Positions 26,953 to 35,960 are shown, counted from the stretch's first letter. The stretch is 64,000 nt of DNA from Streptomyces cyaneofuscatus (GCF_000718135.1 NZ_JOEM01000004.1:124001-188000), one strand, 5' to 3'. Notes: generated from the letters alone by a model not told the origin. Made by a program: numbers and translations.

Positions 26953-26984
26953 TCCTCATCGAGGAAGATCATGAACTGCCCGGC
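26937..26984. terminator. Bidirectional terminator between HxlR gene and tRNA-Ala copy 2
   Basis: Arms 26937-26954 and 26967-26984 pair over 18 positions (two G-T wobbles); the left arm contains the last codons of the HxlR gene. Confidence 0.8.
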
Positions 26985-26999
26985 TTCACCTGTCTTGAG

Positions 27000-27072
27000 T
27001 GGAGCTAAGGAGAATTGAACTCCTGACCTCCTGCATGCCATGCAGGCGCTCTACCAACTGAGCTATAGCCCC
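27000..27072 (-). tRNA. tRNA-Ala (anticodon GGC), copy 2
   Basis: All 73 bases are identical to the copy at 23516-23588, including the G3-U70 pair and anticodon GGC. Flanking sequences show only partial resemblance. Confidence 0.97.
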
Positions 27073-27210
27073 GCTGTCCGCTGTGTTTCCCTGCGTTTCC
27101 GCGCTGCGAACAAGAAGAACTTTAGCCTGTGACCTGCCGGAAAGTGAAATCCGGCCGCGGCCGCCCGGGGACGGCCCTGCGACGGGCCGCGAACAGGGTC
27201 CGGAAGGGCC

Positions 27211-27864
27211 CTAGTCGTCGTCGCCGAGCACCGGTTCCGGCAGCGTGCCGGCGTTGTGCTCCAGCAGGCGCCAGCCGCGCGCGCCCTCGCCCAGGACGGA
27301 CCAGCAGCAGTTGCTCAGCCCGCCGAGCCCTTCCCAGTGGTGCGCCTCCAGGCCGAGGAGACGGCCGATCGTCGTCCTGATCGTGCCGCCGTGGCTGACC
27401 ACGACGAGCGTGCCGTCGACGGGCAGCTTCTCGGCGTGCTCCAGGACGACCGGTGCGGCCCGGTCGGCGACCTCGGTCTCCAGCTCGCCGCCGCCCCTGC
27501 GCACCGGCTCGCCGCGCTTCCAGGCGGCGTACTGCTCACCGTACCGCTCGACGATCTCCACGTGCGTCAGGCCTTGCCATTCACCCGCGTACGTCTCACG
27601 GAGTGCGGCGTCGTGGGCCACGGTGAGGCCGGTGACGGCGGCGAGCTCGGCGGCCGTGGCCGCCGCCCGCCCCAGGTCGGAAGCGACGACGGCGTCGGGC
27701 TTCAGCGAGGCGAGCAGCCGGGCGGCCCTGCGGGCCTGCCCGACGCCCTCCTCGGTGAGCTCGATGTCCGTGGAGCCCTGGAAGCGCCGCTCCAGGTTCC
27801 AGGCGGTCTGGCCGTGACGCCAGAGGACGATCTTGCGGCCCCTGCCGCTGCGGCTGCCGTTCAG
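27211..27864 (-). CDS. Histidine phosphatase (phosphoglycerate-mutase family), CTG start
   Basis: 217 residues. The catalytic LWRHGQTAWN (RHG at residues 16-18), the second motif RETYAGEWQGL and VVSHGG complete the family's active site. No ATG, GTG or TTG exists upstream of the RHG motif: an in-frame TGA lies six bases before CTG 27864. This CTG has GGAAGG nine bases upstream and overlaps the rsfS stop (CTGA), so it is the likely start. A GTG at 27621 would give a truncated protein without the catalytic histidine. The gene is the conserved partner of rsfS in Actinobacteria; the substrate (phosphoglycerate, sugar phosphate or cobalamin precursor) is uncertain. Confidence 0.85.
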   Translation of the reverse strand: MNGSRSGRGRKIVLWRHGQTAWNLERRFQGSTDIELTEEGVGQARRAARLLASLKPDAVVASDLGRAAATAAELAAVTGLTVAHDAALRETYAGEWQGLTHVEIVERYGEQYAAWKRGEPVRRGGGELETEVADRAAPVVLEHAEKLPVDGTLVVVSHGGTIRTTIGRLLGLEAHHWEGLGGLSNCCWSVLGEGARGWRLLEHNAGTLPEPVLGDDD

Positions 27865-28292
27865 CTCTGGTCACCTTCCGTGCTGCCGTTGAGCTGGGCG
27901 TGCTCCTCGGCCTTGCCGCGGGTCTTGATCGCGTCCTCGGGGAGGGCGATCTCCGGGCAGTCCTTCCACAGGCGCTCCAGCGCGTAGAAGACGCGCTCCT
28001 CGCTGTGCTGGACGTGGATGACGATGTCGACGTAGTCGAGGAGGATCCAGCGGGCGTCGCGGTCGCCCTCACGGCGCACCGGCTTGGCGCCGAGCTGCTT
28101 CTGCAGCTGCTCCTCGATCTCGTCGACGATCGACTTGACCTGGCGGTCGTTGGGGGCCGAGGCCAGCAGGAAGGCGTCGGTGATCGACAGCACATCGCTG
28201 ACGTCGTAGGCGATGATGTCGTGCGCGAGCCGGTCGGCGGCCGCCTGAGCGGCGGCGTTGATGAGCTCGATGGAGCGGTCCGTGGCGGTCAC
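27861..28292 (-). CDS. rsfS: Ribosomal silencing factor RsfS
   Basis: About 143 residues from GTG 28292, the usual Streptomyces start (VTATDRSIELI); an ATG at 28322 with AGAGG is an alternative. The family core SITDAFLLASAPNDRQVKSIVDEIEE and DYVDIVIHVQHSEERVFYALERLW is complete. RsfS binds ribosomal protein L14 and blocks subunit joining in starvation. It is flanked by the LCP/LytR_C gene and the histidine phosphatase, as in other Actinobacteria. Confidence 0.95.
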   Translation of the reverse strand: MTATDRSIELINAAAQAAADRLAHDIIAYDVSDVLSITDAFLLASAPNDRQVKSIVDEIEEQLQKQLGAKPVRREGDRDARWILLDYVDIVIHVQHSEERVFYALERLWKDCPEIALPEDAIKTRGKAEEHAQLNGSTEGDQS

Positions 28293-28366
28293 ATGCAGGC
28301 TTTCGTCGGCGGTCGGATGCAACCTCTAGGGTCTCACGGACCGCCGACAACCCCTCCCGCCGACGA

Positions 28367-30175
28367 TTACTTGCTCTTGTAGTCCTGCCCCAGCACGGCG
28401 GACACGTCCGCGTTCGCGGCCGGCTCGCCCTTCTTCACGGCACCGGCGGGCAGCCCGAGGGTCTTGGCGACCTCCGTGGCCTTCTCCTTGTCCCCGGCGC
28501 CGCGGTACAGCACCACGGACTCGGCCGCGGTCTCGGCCTTGCCGCTGTCCACGAACGCGTAACCGCCGTTGACCAGCGTGATCCGGGCGGATTCCCCGGC
28601 GCCGGTGTCCCCGGTGGCGTTGCGGACGGCGACCCTCAGGGGCGCGCCCTCCTCGGGAGCCTTCACCGTGCCGCCGAGGATGTCCTTGACGACACTCCGG
28701 GTGGCCGCGTCGGTGAGGGTGCCGTCGTCCTGGACCGGCAGCATCGCCGTCTTGTAGTCGCCGACCTTGGCCCGCGAGGCCAGCTTGGCCAGCGAGGCGC
28801 CGAGATCCTTCTCGGGCAGCGACGGGTCCAGGACCTGCGCCAGCGTCTCCACGGTCACGGTCGCGGCCTTGGGGTCCTCCGAGATCTTGCGCAGCACCGC
28901 GCGCATGACGTCCCCGAACCGCGTCAACTGCTTGGCCTCGGCCTCCCCGGGCGCGAGGTAGGTGGCGTACGCGACGGCCATCGGGCCGCTGAGCGTCTGC
29001 GCCTCCCCCTTCCTCACCAGGGGCGCGGCGCCCTTCTTGGCGTCGGGCACATCGATGTCGGTGTCCATCTCGATGTTGCCGACCTGCTCGACGAGGATCT
29101 CCAGGTACGGGGTGTCCAGCCGCCAGGTGCCGCTGATCCTGGTGCCGAGAAGGGTCTCGATCGACTCCCTGGTGCCGGTCCTGCCGTCGTCGTCGACGGA
29201 CTTGCCCAGCGTGGTGGTGGCTCCGTCGTCACCGGCGACGGCGAGGGTGTTCGGCAGGAGGACGGTGGTGCCCTGCTTGGTGGTGGCGTTGTCGACGAGC
29301 AGTGCGGTCGACGTGCCGCCCTTCTTGGTGTTGTGCAGGTGCACCACGATCACGTCGCGCTGCTGCGCGCCGACGGCGACCGACTTCTTCTCCTCCTTGC
29401 CGGAGAGGCCGGGGAGCATGTCGGCGGACCAGAGGTACCCGACCCCGCCGACGACCACGAGCACGGCGACGACGATCAGGGCGATCATCCGGTTGCGGCC
29501 CTTGCGCCGCGCTTCCTCGCGCCGCTCGCTGCGGCTCTCGGTGAACTTCAGCCAGTCGATGACGTCTTCGGAGTCCTCGTCGGGCTCCTCGATGAACGAG
29601 AACTGTTCGGTGCGGTAGTCCGGCGCGGGGGCGCGCTGCCCGGGAACGGCGGGGTCCGCATCGGCCGCCGGCTCCGGCTCGGGGGTCTGCTCACGTGTGG
29701 GCCGCGCGGCCGGCTGCGGGGCGTGCTGCTGCGCCTGCTCCGGTGCGGGGGCGGCTGCCTGCTGCGGGATGTTCCACTGGCCGGTGTCGACGGCGGCGGG
29801 CTGCTGACCGGTGGTGTAGCCGTAGTCGGTGTAGCCCCCGTAGCCGTAGCCCTGCCCCTGGCTCTGGCTCTGGCTCTGCCCGTAGCCCTGGTCGGTGCCT
29901 TGGCCGCCCTGGTCCTGCTGGGGGTGCTGCTGCCCCGCGTAAGGGTCATAGGCCTGGGGCTGCTGGGCCTGGCCGTACGGGTCGTATCCGTACCCCGTGT
30001 CCTGGGCCTGGCTCTGCCCCTTGCCCTGTCCCTGCTGGGCGGCGTAGGGGTCGTACTGCTGTCCGCCCTGCTGCCCTTGCTGCTGGTACACCGGCTGCCC
30101 GTACTCGTCGTAGCCGATGATCTGCGGCTGCTGGTAGTACGGGTCGTGGCCGTACGGGTTCTGTCGGTCGTTCAC
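28367..30175 (-). CDS. Membrane LCP/LytR_C-domain protein with Gln/Tyr/Gly-rich N-terminus
   Basis: 602 residues from GTG 30175. The cytoplasmic N-terminus (~1-130) is a low-complexity Gln/Tyr/Gly/Pro region (YDPYGQ, GQSQSQSQ repeats), followed by an acidic segment. A transmembrane helix lies near 225-247 (MIALIVVAVLVVVGGVGYLW). The extracellular part resembles a LytR-CpsA-Psr domain and ends in a LytR_C domain (RVAVRNATGDTGAGESARITLVNGG). The usual LCP motifs (an Arg/Asp-rich first strand and SIPRD) are not visible, so transferase activity is doubtful. It probably takes part in envelope or spore-wall assembly. It lies between nadD and rsfS, a conserved position. Confidence 0.8.
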   Translation of the reverse strand: MNDRQNPYGHDPYYQQPQIIGYDEYGQPVYQQQGQQGGQQYDPYAAQQGQGKGQSQAQDTGYGYDPYGQAQQPQAYDPYAGQQHPQQDQGGQGTDQGYGQSQSQSQGQGYGYGGYTDYGYTTGQQPAAVDTGQWNIPQQAAAPAPEQAQQHAPQPAARPTREQTPEPEPAADADPAVPGQRAPAPDYRTEQFSFIEEPDEDSEDVIDWLKFTESRSERREEARRKGRNRMIALIVVAVLVVVGGVGYLWSADMLPGLSGKEEKKSVAVGAQQRDVIVVHLHNTKKGGTSTALLVDNATTKQGTTVLLPNTLAVAGDDGATTTLGKSVDDDGRTGTRESIETLLGTRISGTWRLDTPYLEILVEQVGNIEMDTDIDVPDAKKGAAPLVRKGEAQTLSGPMAVAYATYLAPGEAEAKQLTRFGDVMRAVLRKISEDPKAATVTVETLAQVLDPSLPEKDLGASLAKLASRAKVGDYKTAMLPVQDDGTLTDAATRSVVKDILGGTVKAPEEGAPLRVAVRNATGDTGAGESARITLVNGGYAFVDSGKAETAAESVVLYRGAGDKEKATEVAKTLGLPAGAVKKGEPAANADVSAVLGQDYKSK

Positions 30176-30194
30176 CGGTGCCCCTCTCCGTGGC

Positions 30195-30812
30195 TCAGTC
30201 GCCGCGGTACAGCTGGCGCTTGTCGATGTAGCGGACCACACCGTCCGGCACCAGGTACCAGACCGGCTCCCCCTGCGCGACCCTCTCACGGCAGTCCGTG
30301 GACGAGATCGCCAGCGCGGGCACCTCCACGAGGGAAACACCGCCCTCGGGGAGTCCGTCGTCCGTGAGCACATGACCCGGCCGGGTCACGCCGATGAAGT
30401 GGGAGAGCGAGAACAGCTCCTCCGCGTCGCGCCAGGTGAGGATCTGGGAGAGCGCGTCGGCGCCGGTGATGAAGAAGAGGTCCGCGTCGCCGTGGACCTC
30501 GCGCAGGTCCCGCAGCGTATCGATGGTGTACGTCGGTCCGCCACGGTCGATGTCACTGCGGCTGACCGAGAACTGCGGGTTGGACGCGGTGGCGATGACC
30601 GTCATCAGGTAGCGGTCCTCGGCCGGGGAGACCGTCTTGTGGCTCTTCTGCCACGGCTGCCCGGTCGGGACGAACACGACCTCGTCGAGATGGAACTGGG
30701 CGGCCACTTCACTGGCCGCCACCAGGTGTCCATGATGAATCGGGTCAAACGTCCCGCCCATGACGCCGATCCGGCGCTTTCCGGGGCCGGTAGGCACTTC
30801 CTGCTCTCCCAT
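30195..30812 (-). CDS. nadD: Nicotinate-nucleotide adenylyltransferase
   Basis: 205 residues from ATG 30812. [12 protein letters not shown] (with the HxGH-type motif), SxxxR-containing PTYTIDTL, and [13 protein letters not shown] at the C-terminus identify NadD, which makes deamido-NAD from nicotinate mononucleotide and ATP. It ends 19 bases before the LCP-type gene, so the two are probably co-transcribed with rsfS. Confidence 0.97.
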   Translation of the reverse strand: MGEQEVPTGPGKRRIGVMGGTFDPIHHGHLVAASEVAAQFHLDEVVFVPTGQPWQKSHKTVSPAEDRYLMTVIATASNPQFSVSRSDIDRGGPTYTIDTLRDLREVHGDADLFFITGADALSQILTWRDAEELFSLSHFIGVTRPGHVLTDDGLPEGGVSLVEVPALAISSTDCRERVAQGEPVWYLVPDGVVRYIDKRQLYRGD

Positions 30813-30850
30813 GCGTGCAGAGCCTACTGGCACAGCTGTACGCCTCTGAC

Positions 30851-31012
30851 TCAGCGGTCGCGGTTGAAGCGGGTGGTGATCCACAGCAGGAACATCAGCG
30901 CGAGGAAGGCCAGGCCTCCGACGAGGTAGGGGTTGAGGCTTTCGTGGTTGCCGCCGCCCTCGCCTCCGGAGGCGAGGGTGACCAGCTCGTGTGCGGTGCT
31001 CGTGAGGCTCAT
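30851..31012 (-). CDS. 53-residue single-pass membrane protein
   Basis: [20 protein letters not shown] starts at ATG 31012 and the frame ends TTRFNRDR at 30851. A transmembrane helix spans about residues 30-46. Short proteins ending in TTRFNRDR are conserved next to nadD in Streptomyces; function unknown. Confidence 0.75.
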   Translation of the reverse strand: MSLTSTAHELVTLASGGEGGGNHESLNPYLVGGLAFLALMFLLWITTRFNRDR

Positions 31013-31096
31013 CTTCGGCAGGACCTATCGATCGTGAGTCGGAAGGAAGACGTCGGGCACATCGTATGCGGGCGCCCTGGGCACGCTCACGCCGAC

Positions 31097-31249
31097 TCAG
31101 TCGTTGTCATCGTTGTTGCCGTAACCACGCAGCAGGAACCAGGCGAGCAGCGCCGCTCCGACGATCGAGGCCAGCAGCACGATCCGAAGGGTGGCTCCCG
31201 GTCCCTGATGGCTGGACGCGGCGGCGAGAGTGATGGCGGTATGCGGCAT
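31097..31249 (-). CDS. 50-residue single-pass membrane protein
   Basis: From ATG 31249 ([20 protein letters not shown]) a short N-terminus precedes one helix ([20 protein letters not shown]) and an acidic tail GYGNNDDND. It is divergent from the M48 protease gene. Longer starts run into the opposing promoter. Function unknown. Confidence 0.7.
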   Translation of the reverse strand: MPHTAITLAAASSHQGPGATLRIVLLASIVGAALLAWFLLRGYGNNDDND

Positions 31250-31268
31250 TTCGGGGCGCTCCTCATAG

Positions 31269-31277
31269 TTGTCCACA
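31269..31277 (+). promoter_or_regulatory. Perfect DnaA-box-like TTGTCCACA
   Basis: Lies in the 112-base divergent spacer between the 50-residue membrane protein and the M48 protease. Confidence 0.4.
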
Positions 31278-31361
31278 GCCCCCCGCACACCGTAGCGCCA
31301 GCGCATACGCTGGCTTTTGTCCGGGGGACGAGCGACGTCTCGTACGAACAGGGGGCCACCC

Positions 31362-32516
31362 ATGACCGACAGCAGTCACGAGAACGTGCCGAGCAGGGCA
31401 CGCAGGCGATTCCCCGGGATTTCCTCCCGGGCCTACGAGCACCCGGCGGACCGCTCGGCCCTGGTGGCCCTGCGCCGGCTCACCGGTTTCGACACCGTGT
31501 TCAAGGCGCTCAGCGGGCTGCTCCCGGAGCGGAGCCTGCGGCTGCTCTTCCTCTCCGACTCCGTCCGGGTGAGCGAAGCGCAGTTCGCCCACCTCAACGA
31601 CATGCTGCGCGACGCGTGTTACATCCTGGACCTGGAGAAGGTCCCGCCGATGTACGTCAAGCAGGATCCGCAGCCCAACGCCATGTGTATCGGTCTGGAC
31701 GAGCCGATCATCGTGGTCACCACCGGCCTGGTCGAGCTGCTCGACGAGGAGGAGATGCGGGCGGTGGTGGGCCACGAGGTGGGCCACGCGCTCTCCGGTC
31801 ACTCGGTGTACCGGACGATACTGCTCTTCCTGACCAACCTGGCCGTGAAGGTCGCCTGGATCCCGCTGGGGAACGTGGCGATCATGGCCATAGTGACGGC
31901 GCTGCGCGAGTGGTTCCGCAAGTCGGAGCTCTCCGCCGACCGGGCCGGGCTGCTGGTGGGCCAGGACATCCAGGCCTCGATGCGCGGGCTGATGAAGATC
32001 GCCGGCGGCAACCACCTCCACGAGATGAACGTGGACGCCTTCCTCGCCCAGGCCGACGAGTACGAGAAGGGCGGGGACCTGCGGGACTCGGTCCTCAAGA
32101 TCATGAATGTCCTGCCCCGGACGCACCCCTTCACCACGGTGCGGGCCGCCGAGCTGAAGAAGTGGTCGGAGACCCGCGACTTCCAGCGGATCATGGACGG
32201 CCACTACCCCCGGCGCGACGAGGACAAGGACGCCTCCGTGTCGGACTCCTTCCGGGAGTCGGCCTCGCACTACGCCGACACGGTGCGCACCAGCAAGGAC
32301 CCGCTGATGAAGCTGGTCGGTGACATCGCCGGGGGCGCCGGGGACCTGGGCGGCAAGCTGCGCGACAAGTTCACCGGCGGTGGTGGGGCCGCCAAGGGCG
32401 GGGCGGGCCCGACCGCTACGGACGGGGGCGGAACTCCCGGAGGGACTGCGGGTCCAGGGGGGACTGCGGGCTCTGAGGGGACCGAGGGTCCTGAGGAGGG
32501 GCCCCGGAAGGCGTAG
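31362..32516 (+). CDS. M48-family zinc metalloprotease
   Basis: 384 residues from ATG 31362. The catalytic H138-E139-V-G-H142 sits in RAVVGHEVGHALSGH, with hydrophobic segments nearby and the third zinc ligand expected in SELSADRAGLL. Unlike HtpX it lacks clear multi-pass N-terminal helices. The last ~60 residues are low-complexity Gly/Pro/Thr. Its final 101 bases overlap the 3' end of the convergent membrane-protein gene. Substrates unknown; possibly membrane-protein quality control. Confidence 0.88.
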   Translation: MTDSSHENVPSRARRRFPGISSRAYEHPADRSALVALRRLTGFDTVFKALSGLLPERSLRLLFLSDSVRVSEAQFAHLNDMLRDACYILDLEKVPPMYVKQDPQPNAMCIGLDEPIIVVTTGLVELLDEEEMRAVVGHEVGHALSGHSVYRTILLFLTNLAVKVAWIPLGNVAIMAIVTALREWFRKSELSADRAGLLVGQDIQASMRGLMKIAGGNHLHEMNVDAFLAQADEYEKGGDLRDSVLKIMNVLPRTHPFTTVRAAELKKWSETRDFQRIMDGHYPRRDEDKDASVSDSFRESASHYADTVRTSKDPLMKLVGDIAGGAGDLGGKLRDKFTGGGGAAKGGAGPTATDGGGTPGGTAGPGGTAGSEGTEGPEEGPRKA

Positions 32517-33603
32517 GGGCCGCGGGGGCGGCGGCAGGGGGGCCGAGCGGCGCCAGGGTCCCGCAGAGTGCCGCCGCGGGCCGGCCCGGGGCGTACGGGT
32601 CGGTGGCCGCGGGACCCCGGTCGTCCGCCCGCTCCCCCGCCAGGAGCGGGCGCAGCGTCCCCGTCGCGCCGGACGAGCAGGACTGCGGCCCGGCCTGTAC
32701 GTGGGCGGTGCGCAGCTCCAGCCGGTGCAGCCGCAGGTCCTCCCGGTCGAAGCGGAAGGTCAGCTCGCGGCGGACGGTGAAGAGCGAGGCGCCGTCCTCC
32801 TTCCGGGGGCCTGTGGCAGGGCGCAGGGCGTAGGTGAAGGTGTGGTCCGCGACAACCTCCAGGGTGCCCGCCCCGTCCTCCGCGTAGGCGAGGGTTCCCT
32901 GGACCCGGGCCTGGGTGTCCGCGAGCTCCACCTGGGCCGGGTCGAAGCGCACCAGCCAGCCGGTGGCGGCGTGGAGCCCGTCGTCGGCGGGGCTGCTCAT
33001 GGACCGTTCGAACTGGCCCCGCTGGTCCGGGTCCAGAAGCTGCTCGACGGGCCGGCGGATCTGGCCGGTGAGGACGTCCGGGTTGAGCGAGGACTCCACC
33101 AGGTAGTCCTTGACGATGGCGAGGGCGGTGGTGATCTGGCTGTCCGAGAAGTTCTGCGTGCGCCGTACGGAGGGGAAGTTGATGCCCGCCGCGCCGACCC
33201 GGAAGCCGGAGACGGGGGCGGACCGGTAGAGCCGCTCGGGTGATCCGGCGGGGACGGAGCCGCGCGGGGCCAGCGGCACCACGGTGGTCCGCAGCGGTTC
33301 GGCCCGCCGGGTGACGGGCTGCGGATAGGGGTTGCGGAAGCCGATGTAGACGGCCGTGGCGAAGGCCAGGGCGATGAGGACGACCAGCACGATGGCGGCC
33401 CGGGAGCCGTGGCCGGCCGGGGGCACCGGCTCCGGCAGCGTGCGCACGGCGCGGGCGTGCTCGCCCATCCGCTCCTGGGCCGAGAACTCCTGCATGCGGG
33501 CACTGCGGATGAACGATTCGTCGAAGACGAGAGAGCGGTACTCGTCCTCGCCGCCCTCGGGGTTCTCGGGCGGGCCGTTCGGCGGTTCTGAGCGGCCTGT
33601 CAT
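32416..33603 (-). CDS. Single-pass membrane protein with VFDExF motif (first)
   Basis: 395 residues from ATG 33603. A cytoplasmic N-terminus contains SLVFDESFIRSARMQEFSAQER, then a transmembrane helix (~69-90; AAIVLVVLIALAFATAVYIGF) and a ~200-residue extracytoplasmic domain with mixed alpha/beta and one Cys (QSCSSGA). The C-terminus is Pro/Ser-rich with PQSPQSPLDPQS repeats and overlaps the M48 gene antisense. The next gene upstream has the same N-terminal motif. No catalytic signature; conserved in Streptomyces. Confidence 0.8.
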   Translation of the reverse strand: MTGRSEPPNGPPENPEGGEDEYRSLVFDESFIRSARMQEFSAQERMGEHARAVRTLPEPVPPAGHGSRAAIVLVVLIALAFATAVYIGFRNPYPQPVTRRAEPLRTTVVPLAPRGSVPAGSPERLYRSAPVSGFRVGAAGINFPSVRRTQNFSDSQITTALAIVKDYLVESSLNPDVLTGQIRRPVEQLLDPDQRGQFERSMSSPADDGLHAATGWLVRFDPAQVELADTQARVQGTLAYAEDGAGTLEVVADHTFTYALRPATGPRKEDGASLFTVRRELTFRFDREDLRLHRLELRTAHVQAGPQSCSSGATGTLRPLLAGERADDRGPAATDPYAPGRPAAALCGTLAPLGPPAAAPAAPTPSGAPPQDPRSPQSPQSPLDPQSLREFRPRP

Positions 33604-33836
33604 GACGTCTCTCCCGCATCTCCGCACCACCATTTTGCTCGGCGCGCAACGGTCTGCTTCGGCCGCCGGCCGTCCGGCAGCGAGAAGCCCCCCGGGAAGC
33701 GAGGGGTCACATCTTCAGAGTAGGTCGATCAGCGGTGACGTAAACGCGGAGAGCGGCGGGAAGTGGCTGCCGGGGCCACCGCCGTACGGGTGACGGACGG
33801 GCCGTCGACCCGGTGCGGGGACGGGCGCGGGGCCGC

Positions 33837-34400
33837 TCAGGGAGCGGAGGGTGTGGCGGAGACCGTCGGGCGGGAGTGCTCCACGGCGGCCGGCGGAATC
33901 GCCCCGGGCTGGTCCACGCCGCTGGTCACGGGCGGCGGCGCCGGGTCCTGGCGGTTGGCCGAGGCGCCCCGGTAGACGGCGGAGAAGGCGAGGGCGACCA
34001 TCCCGACGCCCATCACCAGGGCCAGCAGCCAGGCGACCGGGCGGTGCCAGCGGGCGGCGCCGCGGTAGCCGCCCGGCCCGTAGGAGCCGGGTCCGGCGTC
34101 GTCGTCACCGTCGGGGTCGTAGTCGAGGTCCTGGGGGTCGTGATGGGCCCTGGATCGGCCGTAGGAGCCGTATTCGCCGTCCGTGGGGCGGCGGCTGCGG
34201 CGGGCCCGGGCGGCGTCCGCCTGCGCGCGGGCCTCGGCGGCGGCCAGGAGGCGCTCCACGGCGGTGGGTTCATGGACGACGGCGGCCCGGACGAAGTCCT
34301 CGTCGAACACCACGGAGGCGAAGTCCTCGTCCGCGCCCCCGCGGTCGTCGTCGGGCTCCCAGCCGTCCGGGAACGGCTTGCCCCCCACGTCGTCCGGCAC
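33837..34400 (-). CDS. Single-pass membrane protein with VFDExF motif (second)
   Basis: 187 residues from GTG 34400. Contains SVVFDEDFVRAAVVHEPTAVER, an Ala/Arg-rich helix, an acidic Tyr/Asp/Gly-rich stretch, one transmembrane helix (~133-155; HRPVAWLLALVMGVGMVALAF) and a short Pro-rich outside tail. The FDExF segment matches the neighbouring larger membrane protein, so the pair are probably paralogues or share a cytoplasmic binding partner. Confidence 0.75.
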   Translation of the reverse strand: MPDDVGGKPFPDGWEPDDDRGGADEDFASVVFDEDFVRAAVVHEPTAVERLLAAAEARAQADAARARRSRRPTDGEYGSYGRSRAHHDPQDLDYDPDGDDDAGPGSYGPGGYRGAARWHRPVAWLLALVMGVGMVALAFSAVYRGASANRQDPAPPPVTSGVDQPGAIPPAAVEHSRPTVSATPSAP

Positions 34401-34546
34401 GGAATCAGCGTAGCCGGGCCGGGACCTTTTGGGCAGGTGCTCCGGAAAGCCGTCCGGTGGGCGAGATGGGGAACATGCGGCCGGTCCTTGACCCGTGCGC
34501 GTACGCCGGGCGGTGTGCCCGGCCCGGCGTACGGTCAGGGGCGCCG

Positions 34547-35830
34547 CTACCGGGTGTGGCCGTCGCCCGTGACGATGTACTTCGTCGAGGTCAGCTCCGG
34601 CAGCCCCATCGGGCCGCGGGCGTGCAGCTTCTGGGTGGAAATGCCGATCTCGGCGCCGAAGCCGAACTGCCCGCCGTCCGTGAAGCGGGTGGAGGCGTTG
34701 ACGGCGACCGTGGTCGAGTCGACCAGCTGGGTGAACCGGCGGGCGGCCGCCTGCGAGGTGGTCACGATGGCCTCGGTGTGGCCGGAGGACCAGAGGCGGA
34801 TGTGGGCGACCGCCGCGTCCAGGGAGTCCACGACCGCGGCGGCGATGTCGTACGAGAGGTACTCGGTCTCCCAGTCCTCCGTCGTCGCCGCGACCACGGC
34901 GGCCTTGGTCCCCTCGGCGTGGGCGAGGACCTGCTCGTCGCCGTGGACGGTCACCCCGGCCTCGGCCAGCGCGTCCAGGGCGAGCGGCAGGAAGGCGTCG
35001 GCGACGTCCTTGTGGACGAGGAGGGTCTCGGCGGAGTTGCAGACGCTGGGGCGCTGGGCCTTGGAGTTGATCAGGATGTCGACGGCCATGGTCAGGTCGG
35101 TCTCCGCGTCGACGTAGACATGGCAGTTGCCGGTGCCGGTCTCGATGACGGGGACCGTGGACTCCTCGACGACCGTACGGATCAGGGATGCGCCGCCGCG
35201 CGGGATGAGGACGTCGACCAGGCCGCGGGCCCGCATCAGCTCCCGTACGGATTCGCGGCTCTCGCCGGGGACGAGCTGCACCGCGTCGGCGGGGAGGCCC
35301 GAGCCGCCGACCGCGTCGCGCAGGACCCGGACCAGGGCGGTGTTGGAGGCGTAGGCGGAGGAGGAGCCGCGCAGCAGGACCGCGTTGCCGGACTTCAGGC
35401 AGAGGGCGGCGGCGTCCACGGTGACGTTGGGGCGGGCCTCGTAGATGATGCCGACCACACCGAGGGGGACGCGGACCTGGCGCAGGTCGATGCCGTTGGG
35501 CAGGGTCGAGCCGCGCACGACCTCGCCGACCGGGTCGGGCAGCGCGGCCACGTCCCGTACGTCGGCGGCGATGGCGCGGATGCGCTCCGGGGTGAGGGTG
35601 AGCCGGTCGATGATGCCCTCGCTCGTACCGGCCTCGCGGGCCCGCTCCACGTCCTGCGCGTTGGCCTCGACGATCTCGGCGGTGCGTACTTCGAGGGCGT
35701 CGGCGATGGCCAGCAGCGCGTCGTCCTTGGCAGCGCGCGGAAGTGGCGCGATATCTGCGGCGGCGGCGCGGGCCCGGTAGGCGGTCTGCGCGACCGGGGA
35801 CAGGTTGTCGTAGGGCGAGAGCGTGGTCAT
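34547..35830 (-). CDS. proA: Gamma-glutamyl-phosphate reductase
   Basis: 427 residues from ATG 35830. The family signatures [17 protein letters not shown], a catalytic Cys (~264) in [15 protein letters not shown] and [19 protein letters not shown] are complete. ProA reduces gamma-glutamyl phosphate to glutamate semialdehyde, the second step of proline synthesis after ProB. Here proA and proB are separated by one small gene. Confidence 0.98.
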   Translation of the reverse strand: MTTLSPYDNLSPVAQTAYRARAAAADIAPLPRAAKDDALLAIADALEVRTAEIVEANAQDVERAREAGTSEGIIDRLTLTPERIRAIAADVRDVAALPDPVGEVVRGSTLPNGIDLRQVRVPLGVVGIIYEARPNVTVDAAALCLKSGNAVLLRGSSSAYASNTALVRVLRDAVGGSGLPADAVQLVPGESRESVRELMRARGLVDVLIPRGGASLIRTVVEESTVPVIETGTGNCHVYVDAETDLTMAVDILINSKAQRPSVCNSAETLLVHKDVADAFLPLALDALAEAGVTVHGDEQVLAHAEGTKAAVVAATTEDWETEYLSYDIAAAVVDSLDAAVAHIRLWSSGHTEAIVTTSQAAARRFTQLVDSTTVAVNASTRFTDGGQFGFGAEIGISTQKLHARGPMGLPELTSTKYIVTGDGHTR

Positions 35831-35960
35831 GCCCGCAGAGTAATGCGCGCTCTGCGGGCATACGGCACGTATCCCGTGATGCGAGACGCCCGACCCGAAG
35901 GACGGACACCTCGCCGCGAGACTGCCGACCCGAGGGGCGGACGCCTCGCCGTGCGGCGGT

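Noticed and set aside
27211..27621. Short pgm-like gene beginning at GTG 27621
   Set aside because: It would lack the catalytic RHG motif that is encoded in frame just upstream.
33837..35909. 690-codon frame through proA
   Set aside because: Off-frame reading of proA joined to the real small membrane protein, which starts at GTG 34400.
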